Assembly (NCBI GenBank): GCA_963082875.1
Contig: OY720097.1
Location: 19,724,501 to 19,788,500 of the forward strand
Direction: 5' to 3'
Length of the DNA: 64,000 bases
Source of the DNA: Corella eumyota
Lineage: Eukaryota > Chordata > Ascidiacea > Phlebobranchia > Corellidae
Shown in pieces: positions 1-12,000 of the stretch; the stretch's first letter is position 1; each line of letters starts with the position of its first letter. Made by a program: the position numbers and the translations under genes. The notes beneath the pieces are model-generated. The model had not been told where the DNA came from, made no database searches, and saw only the letters and a list, made by a program, of their open reading frames with translations.

Positions 1-1729
1 TAAACAAAACAATCTTTTTGAAATTTAACAATTTTTTCAAATTTAATTTTAATATTTACTGTTAAAAAACCTATAACTTTCATTACCCGCCCGATACCAG
101 GTATTCCTTGTGGACAATAATCACATCCGAGTATTAAACCAAGAGCTATCAGTGAACTTCTATTCAGTGATAATTTTGACTCTATGTCTTTCATTTTGTA
201 ACATTCGGTTGAAATTCCCTAAAAATTTAAAACTTTTATTTAAAAATGATTCAATAACCAAATAATTTTTTAGCATCCTTGCTATTTCACTAGTTTTGTG
301 ATGATATTTATTATTAAACAGCAAGTTTTCAAAGAGGTAAAAGGTCCAATTTAATCAGCAACACTTAATCAGTAGCTTGATTATTAGAAAACTATAAATT
401 ATAATATCACAAACTGTCAAAGGCAGCTCGAGATTGAGTTAAGAATAGTGTTACTCTATGTTTAGGTTGTAAAGTCGATCTTATCACATCAAAAATCAAA
501 ATATTTAAAAGCTTCACTAGTAACATATCGCATTTCACTTATCTTACCTTGCTGTCAACAGTTAAATTTCTATACACTATCTTAGCTCCATACAGGAAAC
601 AATCTCCATCATTAGTTACACAACCATCTACAATATTATCCATGTTTAATGCAGCACAAGTTGCTTCAGCTTCCCCTGCAGACTTAATCCAAGGAACACC
701 CAAGCAATCTAACAACTTGCAACACTGTATTGAAAAAAACTTTTTGTTAAATAATTCCTTTTTATGTTTAAGTTCTGACAATATTAATTAATATAAGGCG
801 TAGGTACAAATAAAAAAAATGTTTTTTATTGTCTTTTTTACCTCATTAAATCTTGCATTTAATCTGCTCCTAGAACCAGTTCCATGACTTCTAACTGAAG
901 TAGGTTCCTTTCTAATTAATTTGTTTTAAAATTAAAATCCTAGTTAACATACCACCATAAAACAATTTAATATTAATTTTTGCTAAAAATGTTCCAATTT
1001 TTAAAATTCAACTTGCAGAAATAGCCTAACAGTTTTTTTACCTTGCGTTCATTCTTTTCGCCATTGTATCCCATTTTAACTTTGGTGCTTTTCCATCAAT
1101 AATAAATATTGGTTTTATTCCGTTACGAGTTAGTGATGTTACTCGAAAGAACAAATTTCTAAAAATTAATTTTGTTAATTTAGTGTCCTTTGTAAACAAT
1201 TAGCAACAATACATTTACAACAGAAAAATTAATATTAAAAATAGACAGTCTAAGACCATGAAATAAACAATTGCAGTTAACACTTCTGTTGTTGTAGTTA
1301 GAAAACTGGGCTTCACTATTTAAGGTCTTGAGTTGATCCCAAAAATGTACACGTTGTAGCATCTATCAGGAAGGCGCTATAAACAACCTGAACCCCTGTG
1401 AAGCTTTACAGCAATTCGCAAGTTGACAATATGGTAAATAAAATTCCAAATCGCAAAAGATAATTTAAGACAAAATTGGAATAATAAATGTTACTTAATT
1501 TTTAATCTGTAAAAGCGGCTTTTTACAAGGACAAGTTGATACACAACAATTTTTAAATTTTATAAAACCTTAAATATGGTTTGCTTATTGCATTTTTCAT
1601 AGGTTTAACTGATTCTGCTTCACATATCCACATTGCAAGATCGATTGCAAGTGTTTTACCAAACAAATCTTCTTTAGTTTTATGAGTTTGAACATCTTGT
1701 AATATTTCCCATAGACCTAGTACCCCCAT
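1..1729 (-). CDS. GEN1: GEN1-like Holliday junction resolvase, copy A (5' part)
   Basis: XPG/Rad2-family structure-specific nuclease; GEN1 cuts Holliday junctions and flaps in the nucleus. Five coding exons read on the minus strand: 1569-1729, 1042-1158, 842-911, 548-774 and 87-218. The ATG at 1729 gives MGVLGLWEIL, the fixed N-terminus of this family, whose free amino end is part of the active site. The XPG-N acidic residue lies in AIDLAMWICEAE, the XPG-I acidic cluster in GEAEATCAALN and TNDGDCFLYGA, and the helix-hairpin-helix in GIPGIGR. Exon phases join without stops. The 3' half lies outside the window on the left. This copy keeps an open frame at the hairpin motif where the copy at 32-34 kb does not, so it is the better candidate for the working gene. 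Assignment to GEN1 rather than FEN1 or EXO1 rests on the WEIL/CEAE N-terminus and is firm. Confidence 0.93.
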
Positions 1730-2873
1730 TTTAAATATTTCAAAAAAGAAAAATCGCAATTTGATGGATTTTAATATTCTATAAATAGATTATTTAACGT
1801 TTACTCATATTTGCATTATTTTAGTTGTAAAATTTATCAGCATCTGTTCTTTCTGTCAGTCTGTTTTTTTGGCTGAAAGATCTTACCATATTTTATTAAA
1901 ATAACCTTAACAGTTTAAGATATCAATGAATATTATTACACGATAATTATTCTATTTACTGTTTTTTGCTGAAGTTTCCTAAACGATCTACAACACCTAA
2001 CCATGTAAGCAGTAAAACTAGTTACCACATACTTCTAGCTCCCCGCGTTTTTTGCAGGCCGAATCTTCTGGCCGAAGCTTTTCACTGTCGTAGCTTCTGG
2101 TCCCCCTTCTAGCTGACTAGTTACCACACGGGATCGCACAGACATAGCGAAAGAAGTAACTGTGTTTTGAATTGACGTTTTTGCAAAATGATGTCATTTT
2201 TTAAATCTTTATCCTCGGCGTGCCAAGAACAACTTCACTGCATAAACATGGGGTAACATTTAGTTTACGGTGGCCAAATCTCAAGTTGCCCTTGACAAAA
2301 TGTGTTTTTATTTATTATTACACAATAGTTAATCTGTAGATTGGTTTTTAGGCCTTTTTTTTGCTATTTGCACCTGAAAATTTCTGGCAACAAGCATTTT
2401 CATTATACAAACTTGATCAAATGACCCTTTTAAAAAAGCTTAGAACCCTTTGCATTTTCAAACAATTTTTTATTATTATTTTTGGACGAAACCGCAAAGT
2501 AATTTTACAAAGTTTTTGAATATTTAAAAGCATTTTTAAAAGCAACAACACAAAAAAAGCTTTAAAATATTAATAAACGCCACAACATCTAAAAAATAAA
2601 TACAAACAAAAACCTAACAAAAAATCTTTTAAAAAAGCAACTGACCACAGACAATATTAATTTATACACTAATTGAGTTTATAGAAATTTAAATGTTTTA
2701 ATAAGGCCACAACAATTATTTATTGTTACTAATAGTATAAAAGTTAAAAACACAGTTAAAAACACACTATACATAAAGAAAAATGTGTTTGAGCATAGTT
2801 AACAAATTGGTGGACTTAAATGGTTTAAATATTTGAATGCTAACAAATAAGTTTTAATCTATATTAACACCTA
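1730..2873. other. GEN1 5' flank / receptor A1 3' flank
   Basis: No gene is seen. About 2030-2170 is the most GC-rich part and holds two near-direct repeats (ACTAGTTACCACA, near 2017 and 2116). It lies some 300-450 bp upstream of the GEN1 start and may be its promoter, which is inference. The rest is A/T-rich 3' flank of the neighbouring receptor gene. The same sequence recurs at about 33983-35125 with few differences. Confidence 0.5.
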
Positions 2874-5800
2874 CTAGAGTTTCGTTTCATTGGTGTTGGA
2901 ACTCTTGGAAGTAGAACTTTTTTGTTTAAAATTTGGATGTTTTTTTCTAGCAAATATTGATTTGATTTTGTTCCAAGCATTATCTAACACATTGGAGTAC
3001 AAAAGTGGGTTAAGTGAGCTGTTAATTGGATAGAGAATAATAGCAGAATAGGCATAAGCAGAATCAGGAATGTAGACTTCTGAGATTTTCAAGAATGCCA
3101 TAATACAGATTGGAACCCAACAACAAAAATCTGTAAACACCAATCTCATAATCTTCTTTTGCATGACTAAAAGAAAAAAGATTTTTTGTTAGTAAATATA
3201 TTATAGAAATATTTACCCATGTTCTATATAGAGCATTATTACTGTAAAATAATTCTTTTTTTATAACTTACTTCTTTTTTTTAATTCTCTTTGAGCAATA
3301 GCTTTATCATTTGTAAGCTGTAGGTTCTTGTTTCCTTGTGAACGTTTGTAAATAACAACATAAGCAACAAAAATGTAAACAAAAATTACAAAATTAAATG
3401 TGGTAACTGCAATGGAAAATAACCAGGAAAAATCTTGTTTTGTCACAAAGATCTTTGGCATACAAACACTATGAGAGCTATAATATCTATAAAACAATAA
3501 TATTGGTTTCAAATTTTATTTTTTTCCATATTTTTTTCAAATTTTTAAAACCTACCCAAAATACTTTGATATTTGTAAGGATAAGTCTGGAAACCTCTTA
3601 ATTTTTATATCTTGTAACTCTTGCCACGAACTTGCAAAATTAATTTAATCAATAATTAAAGAAGATAAGTTTGAGTATTCTAGGGAAAATTTAGACCGAA
3701 GAATAAGGTAGTTCTGATAGTCTAAATCAATTAAATTAATGAAATAATAGTTAAGACTATTTCTTTATGAATGAAATTTAACAAAATACAAATTAAAAAA
3801 ATACCAAGTTTTTTAATTATATGTATATAAAGCTTTTGCACAAATAAATTAATAGTCATTTTTAATTTGACCTGTAAAGCTAACTTCAGTTGTGTTAAAG
3901 AATGGACTTTTAGTAAGTAGATTAATTTCGGGAGTAAATGTGGTTTGAAAAACATTTGCAAGTGTTAAAAATGCAAGCAAAGCAGAAAAACACCAAGCTA
4001 ATAAAACTGGAACAACTACATGTTTTGTTTTAGAAAAACTCTGAGATGCAAAAGGCTAAAAAACATTATTTTATAAATAATTCTATAAAAAAGAATATAC
4101 CGGTTTATAAATAATTGTATAAAAAAACATATAAATAAGTAAATAACTTTGCAAACATTAACATATTCATTTATACTATATATTTGTTTAATGATATAAC
4201 ATAATTCTGTTTGATGGTAAAATCTTTTGCTGTATCTTATTCTTATATAATAAGCACCTTTAAAATAGAAAAGAGGCGGTAAGAAGTCAATAAAGCCATG
4301 GTTACTACTGAAGTCTCGCTTGACAAGACAATGAGAATCCCTAAGGTGGTGCACAAGGTGCTAGATCTCCATATTCGACTATATGCACAATACCTATCTA
4401 TAAAAAAAATGAAATCTATATTAATATAAGTAGAAATGAAAAAAAAATTCAAATATTAAGGCGGAAAAATGAGCAATGTAAAATGTTTTAGCTTACAATC
4501 TAAATACCTTGGTAATAGACCCCGACACTAGCAAGACATACTAAATAAAATCCCATTAAAAAGTCGGCAAATGCTAAATTTATCACAAATATTTTATTTG
4601 CAGATATAGATTTGGAAGCATTACTTCTTACACTTTTCACAATTTCAACAATAACAGCCTAAAATAGGTTTTTATATTTAAATATACATCAACCTATCAT
4701 GTTTAGAAAAACAGTTCAACAGTTTAAAATAGAAAAAATAATCTTGTTTAAAATTGTTTTACCAAGTTTCCACCAAGGGCAAAAATTCCCATAAACCAAA
4801 TTCCAAAATATCTTAAAATATTATTTCCGATAAGATTTTTTGTTGATGAAATGACATCGTGCGTTGAAGGGCATTCATCTGTTCCATCTTCACAATCAAG
4901 AACCCCATCACCTATCTATAATATAACAATTTATTATTCAAGTAGGCTACTACCACTAGAAAAAAGGGTGTAAACGCCAAAATTTAAAATAGCTTATAAC
5001 ACCATAATAAACGAAAACCAAAAAACATTTTTTGTTTTGCAGATACTTTTATGATGTAGTAAATAAAACAATTTTAGTTACTATACTGACTTTCTGTCTA
5101 GAAATAAACAAAGAAATTTTATTTTCACAATAAAATCTGCCATCGGTTTGGCAAAGCATTTCATCAGATTTATCAACACAATCTATTACTCCATCACATA
5201 CTTCTTGTTGAGTAATAGATACCTACAAATTTTACAAAATTTTAGGTCATAAGATTTCGAAATTCTGGTATATTTGTTCTAATAAAATAGATTTACCCGA
5301 TTATCATTGGCTTGACAAAAAAATCGTTGTCTATCATGGCACAGTTTAATACTTTCATCTTCTCGTAGAAAATAATTATCACCCAGTATGCCATTGCAAC
5401 ATAATGGTAAACCAATTACCTCAAGTTGTAGACAACAATTAGTTTGATTAAATGTAGTCGAACTAAACATACATATGTCCATAGTGAACCTAAAATAACA
5501 ATGAGTTCAGTCAAATTTTATTAAAATGACATCCTTATAACTTTTATGCAATGAAAAAATGTTATACAACTAAAATATGATACACACAATTTAAAACCTA
5601 AATTTAATTACACTTTATTAAGATTATTTCAGTTTTATTATTTTTTTGTATAAATGCATAGTTTTAAAGTATATTTTTACATATTCGATCTCGACAAAGC
5701 ACAGTCATGTAAGTTTTGTATATTTTGATAACAATTTGGTGTGCACTCATCATCAAAAAGCATGCAATTTTGTACTCCGTCACAGAATGTAGCAACTTTA

Positions 5801-8046
5801 CTTTTACATTCCCCAAATTGTTTACACCTGCACCCAAATCAAAATGTTTAATTTACCTTTTAATTGATAATTTATATATGTTAATATTCCTTACTTTTGA
5901 TCATTTTATTTTTTAATACATAGACCAAAGTTTAAAATGGTGCACACAACTTACTGATTAAATTGAGATTTAGTTAAATATTTCACAATTTTGGGATATT
6001 ACTTAAAATAAGAAACAAACTAAACCTGCACTTTTGTCCTTGTTTAGAAGCCTCTGTACAATATATTGAATTGGGACAAAATGGAAAACTAAACACAGCA
6101 CAAAAAGAAATTAAAAAAATATAAAAAAAAATTAGTGTGCATTATTTATATAACATTTTTTTGTATATATCTATATCCTCGATGTAGGATGGTCAAATCC
6201 ATGCGTGTAACATCAGTTACTTCTACCAACTTTTGGGGTGCCTTTAACAGTTTGGAATATTATTTAGATTATAATTGCCCGGTAATTATGCTGCTGATTA
6301 AGTGCTGGCTCAGCAGGAGTTCACACTGTTTATAGCGCCTTACTCAGTGGCGCTAAAGCATAAGAGAAGTGGGGATTGACTGCACGACCTCAGTATACAT
6401 AATAATGAATTTATTTAAATAAGGTTACTATGCTTTAAACTTATTATCAAAACAGTTGATAAATAGTATAACAAACAATTTTAAATTACTTTTCATCCTT
6501 TTGATCTTCACAATCAACAATTCCATCACAAATCCCTGTTTTGTTTATACAAGTTGTATTATCACATATTAATTCCCCTGGATTACATGAGTTGTTTTCT
6601 GGACTATAGGCAAAAACATCTTGTTACTTTATTAAAAATGTCAACTTCATAAAATAGTTACCAAATTTCAATAGTTTTTTAAGCAGCATTTAAATTTATA
6701 CCAACTTCAAATTAGGCATGTAATATTGTAAATTATTAATGACTTAGTTTTATGCTTAAAAAAGGTTGGGTAGTAGGCCTACACAATTTTGTTACTGTTT
6801 AATACAAAAATTTTAATCAAAAAATACTTAAATGTTGATGCAACTGGAGCTATATGTTGGCATAATTTCGTGAACATTTTCCATTGATTTTGACAAAGAC
6901 ATTTATCTGATAAATCTGGACAATCAATTTTTCCATCACAAACATGTTTCTTATTAATTAAAGTGGAATCCAAGCAGTTTCATTTAACACCAAATTCTTT
7001 GTTTGAACGAAACTAAAAAATATATACATTAAACATAAGCATTGAGTTTTTACATAAAATGCAATTAATAATGAACATCTGGTGTTAGTTAATACATTAA
7101 GACAGTTTTACTTAATAAAAAAATTGTAAGTTGAATGAAATTTAAACCAGGCAATACGCTATTTTTCCAATAGAAAGTGAGCTTAAGGTTGGATTTATAG
7201 GAAATAGCATTATCCAGGGTTATAGACCTAAACATATATTTGGCAAGGACTGTAATATCCAGAAAAGAAACTGCAGTCACCATTAGGCCTGCAGGTTTAT
7301 TAAATTCATTATGATATGTTTAAAACCATGAAAATGCACATGTCAATTTGTCCATCTTCTTACTACTTCATTTAAAATCAGTTTTTATCATCACCAGTTT
7401 GCTAAAAATATTATAAATAAAAATTTTATTTACCTGGTGTTAAGATTTTTGACTTTGTTGAAGCACAAGTCAGCTCTGTTGTCACAATCAGCAATAAAAT
7501 CATATAAAAGAAATTGGGGTAAGAACTGAGAGTCACGATTTGAGCATCTGAATCCTCGATAAGGAAAACTTTCAAAACAGGAAGCCAGGCATCCCATAGA
7601 AATTTTACTTCGCAAACAGAGTGTTTTGTTTGCACTACTCTTGCAGTCATGTGATTCAGATCGATATGGACATTCAAAAAATAATTCTGGGTGAAGCTTT
7701 GAACATTTGTAAACATCAACATAATCATATTCCTTCAACGGATAATTTATTAAAGGAGTTTTACTTGGCACACACCTAAAAAAACACAAAAAAAAGAGGG
7801 TTATAGAAAAGCATTTACAGTTTAAAATATATAAAAAAAATAAAAATGAACATTTATATTTATTAAAAGATGATAGCTATAACTAATTAATCAATATTAA
7901 CTTATAGCTTGACAACTAGAATCATACTTTAGTTCAAATCGGGATTCAGATGAAACAGAAATTGCATAATTATCACCAGAGTAGTCTTCGAATCCATAAA
8001 CTTTAAATCCAAAAAACAATAAATGAAAAAATAGGTAAGAATTCAT
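2874..8046 (-). CDS. LDLa-7TM receptor A1 (one frameshifted exon)
   Basis: Family A GPCR of the relaxin-receptor branch with an LDLa ectodomain, expected in the plasma membrane; ligand unknown. Exons high to low: 7928-8046 (signal peptide, start MNSYLFFHLLFFGF), 7434-7775, 6828-7012, 6490-6603, 6026-6088, 5681-5827, 5297-5489, 5091-5222, 4763-4915, 4508-4658, 4258-4397, 3872-4055, 3556-3721, 3272-3486, 2874-3166. TM2 has ADFLMG, TM6 CCWVPI and TM7 NSSLNPLLY; the tail ends ETKL. The e1 donor is uncertain; only GTATGA at 7927 keeps frame. Exon e3 (LDLa2) is 185 nt against 198 in A3: 13 nt are missing between CAAG repeats near 6975, removing the first cysteines and shifting frame, and SDE reads SDK. 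The gene is therefore probably non-functional or skips that symmetric exon. All other exon lengths fit an intact gene. Confidence 0.85.
6156..6392 (-). mobile_element. tRNA-derived SINE in receptor A1 intron
   Basis: Lies in the intron between e4 and e5. It matches the fuller copies at 28.4 and 38.4 kb but has lost much of its tRNA-like head; the remaining sequence runs from GGGGATTG into CTCAGTATACAT. The T-rich end at the low coordinate is the poly-A side of a minus-strand element. The same intron carries it in A2 and A3, so it entered before the A genes duplicated. Confidence 0.75.
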
Positions 8047-9087
8047 ATTTAAAACCTAAAATAGTAAATAAACATTAAATTTTAATAAAAAAAAATATTA
8101 AACTTTTAAACTTATTGCCCTTCAAAATAAAACAGAATTATATTAATTTATCATAACATGCTTAACAAATTCTATGATAATTGCACTACCTGAGTTTTTT
8201 TTGATTAATATTTGGAATTTCTTTATATGTACTATATCCAATAGGATATATATGGTACACATGATTGATTATCTCTATCCTGTGAATATGTTGTGCAGAA
8301 ATTTAACAACTTTTTGCAATAAAAAAACAATTTTACTTTTTTGTTGCTCAATTTTTTACAGCCTTAAATTTTTGACATTTATTATATTTTATTTTACTAA
8401 CTTAATTAAAATTACTATAAGTTTAAGGTATTTAATGTGAGAGCTTAACTTAATTGAAATAATAAATGTAAAAACAAAAACTCAAATTTTACAAAGAACA
8501 AAACTAGTTTTGTTAATTTTCTCTGCCTACACCACCAACAATTTTTGCCAAATTATTCAATGAAAAAAATAATTTTGGAGTTTTTGAATTTAATAACCTG
8601 TGTATAAGCAACAAAACTAAAATGTTTAAAAAAATTTTTCAAACACAACGGTATCTGAAATAATAATACAAAATAATACAAACGCTAAAAAAATTAAACC
8701 CAGCTGTTATCAAACTCAAAACAGTTTTTATCTATATTCGAGTTAACTTTACCGAAAAATAATAAAAACATTTTTTTTTTTATAATTTTTATAATTTTTT
8801 TTATAAATTTTTATAATTTTTTTTTATGAATTTTTTTTTATAATTTTTTTTTATATAATTTTTATAAATATTCTTAATAGGCTACAAAAATGTTTATGAT
8901 ACAAATAATTAGTACATAATATCGTTGTCAAAAGTCAACTGTATATAAATATAAATTTAAAAACATAACATAAAAATTAATACAACGAAAAATTGTCTTA
9001 GAAAATATAAAAAATATTTTACACATTGGTGAACATAAATGATTTATATATTTTTAACAAATAAGTTTTAAATTATTTTTACACTTA
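8047..9087. repeat. A1-B1 spacer with low-complexity A/T tract
   Basis: 5' flank of A1 and 3' flank of B1. About 8770-8880 is an irregular array of T-runs alternating with TATAATTTT, which looks like a simple-sequence expansion. The matching tract at 41060-41190 differs in length and arrangement, as expected for a fast-changing microsatellite. No gene is seen. Confidence 0.7.
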
Positions 9088-12000
9088 TTAAAGGTTTGTT
9101 TCTTTTGTGTTGGAACCCTTCTGGTGTAACTCTTTTTGTATAAGAATTTGTTGTTTTTTTCTAACAAAAAAAGATTTGATATTGTTCCAAGCATTATCTA
9201 ACACATTGGAGTACAAAAGTGGGTTAAGTGAGCTGTTAATTGGATAGAGAATAATAGCAGAATAGGCATAAGCAGATTCCGGAATGTGGACTCCTGAAAT
9301 TTTTAAGAAAGCCATAATACAGATGGGAACCCAACAACAAAAATCTGTGAACACTAATCTCATAATCTTCTTTTGCATGACTAAAAGTAAATGTTATTAA
9401 AGTTAGTAAATATTGTTGAAATAAAAACAATTTTTGCATTCATACAGTTAAATGTAACGATTTCTCCATTTTCTTGTTTAGGCTAAGAGCTATCTGTTCC
9501 TAGTAATGTGTTTACACCTCAAGTCACGTGTTTACACCGTTATCTCTATCACGTGGGCTGTATCACGTGATTTATTAGTTAACCGTGTTGCAATGTATTA
9601 TATGTAGTATTCGTGGTACAAGCTTGTGAACGGTTGTTTGTGAATCTTCTCGCAAAAAAATACTTATTTTACAAAAGAATATCAGGCTTCTCACAAAAGA
9701 ATATCAGGCAAATAAATGTTACATTGAAGGTCCTGCCGAGATCAAATTATTTGAAGCCACAGCGAATTTAAAGAAAAGTTGCAAAAAGGAAAAACAATCG
9801 TTAGACCAACACTTGTTGTATATTGACCATTATTTTAAATTATCGTTGTTGATCGAAATCAAGAACGTAGTCAAACAAGAACTACGAGCGATGAAAAGGA
9901 AACTAGCCTTCCTGAAAAAAGAATTGGTCTTAAGAGTGTGCCAATCACCAGAGCTTAACAGCAACCAAACGCTAGAAAAACACACAGGTGACACCGACGT
10001 TGAAAGATATCTCATAAAGTTTAACCTCATAGCATACGCTACCAGATGGGATGCCAGAAAAAGTGGCAACAGGCTTGCACTTAGTCTATATGGTAAGGCT
10101 GCAAGCATCAAAATTTGAGAAAAGAAGAACTAGAAAAACTCAAACTAAATTGCTTTTTAAATGCAATTAAAAATGATAGTGAGTTGTATTTTGCCATTCA
10201 TCACACATTACCATTTACAATTGAAAATGCTTTGAAGACAGGGCAGCTCTTTGAACAATTGTATAGAGTGGATCTAACCACTAACAAAATATTGCCCACT
10301 AAATGAAGTGACGATAGTTCAAAGTCGAGCAATACCAGGTTACTTCCCGCGTTTAACTCGATTTCTGATCCGACTTATTCCTCTTTAATAAGAAATGCAA
10401 CAATAAAGTCAAAAGCGATGACCGTTAAAAAAGGTGGTGTTCAGGATGACAAAATTTTTAATATGCGTTTAATATCAGTAATAAATAACGAAGATTTCAT
10501 AAAAGAAAAAGTTGCCCAGGCCCAATTAAAGGACAAAGAAATACAGAAAGTGAAACGAAGACTGTGCTCTAAAAAAACACATAACAAATCTTTTTTTAAA
10601 TATGATGAACAGCTGTCATCGTTGGTGGTTAAAAATAATATCCTTTTTCGACAATGGGATTCGTCTTCCGGGTCTTAGCTTCATTGACAAATAGTTGTGC
10701 CAACATTACTACAGTTGAGCAGTTTAAAAGAAGCATAACAAGGGCACAGAAGCATCATGTCAACGCTGAAGTTATTACGAAAGCGTTTTTATTCGATTTC
10801 AATAAAATCTAATGTTATTAAATGTGATAAAAAGTGTGTTGGTTGCAAGAATAGAAAAAAAATCAACATGAGCTATTGCAGCCTGTATTCCCAGAAGAGA
10901 CCGTTGTGGTTCGTGATAATAACAAGGTGCAAAGTTTACAAAAAGACTCTCACTCAACTTTTGTAATAACGCAGAAGCTTAATGAATCTACCTATCGGAT
11001 TTAAAAATCAAAGTGGCAAAACAAACCGATAGTAGTAAGCAGAGCACGTTAACATAAACTCTGTTAATATATTTGCGTATTCGTTCTTTCTCTTTATTAC
11101 ATGTTTTCTTACTATCGGAAGGGAAGAGTGTAACGAATCCGCCATTTTCTTGTTTAGGCTAAGTGATATCCAGTCTGAAAATTAGGGCAGTTTTCGACGA
11201 GATCTCGTGCGTGCAAGCGTAAAAAAATGCGTACTAAAATTTCCGATCTAGGCCATAGAGATACTAATATGTGTATATATTACTATCTCTATGGTCTAGG
11301 CGAACAAGCATGATATATGTTAGCGTGTTTTAGGCGCCAGTACTGCGCATGCACATTTTTTTAAGACACTAGGCGTGCAAAACGCTAATTCCAGGCATGC
11401 ATTTTTTTAATGAAAAAAATCTCGTGCGTGCACGCTGTCTTACTTTCCAGACTGGAGTGTTATCTGTTCCTAGTCACGTGTTTACACCGTTATCTCTATC
11501 ACGTGGGCTGTATCACATGATTTATTAGTTAACCGTGTGGCAATGTATTATATGTAGTATTTGTGGTACAAGCTTGTGAACGGTTGTTTGTGAATCTTTT
11601 CGCAATAAAATATTATTTTACAAAAGAATATCAGGCTTTTTACAAAAGACTATCAGGCAAATAAACGTTACATAAATAACTAATTTTTATTACTTACTTC
11701 TTTTTTTTAATTCTCTTTGTGCAACGGCATTATCATTGGTAGGTTGAAGGTTCTTGTTTCCTTGTGAGCGTTTGTAAATCACAACATAAGCAACAAAAAT
11801 GTAAACAAAAATTACGAAATTCAACGTAGTAACCGCAATGGAAAATAGCCAGGAAAAATCTTGTTTTGACACAAAGATCTTTGGCATACAAACACTATGA
11901 GAGCTATAATATCTAAAACAAAATAAACAGTGGTTTAATATTTATTTTTATACACTCTGTAAAAAAACTCACCCAAAATACTTTGATATTTGTAAGGGAA

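Noticed and set aside
5716-5916. Plus-strand open frame over the LDLa4 exon, repeated at 27950 and 37967
   Set aside because: It is antisense to a conserved cysteine-patterned exon with splice sites; the repetition merely follows the receptor duplication.
8770-8880. Possible regular repeat array or CRISPR-like structure
   Set aside because: The units are irregular A/T simple sequence with no constant repeat or unique spacers, in an animal genome.
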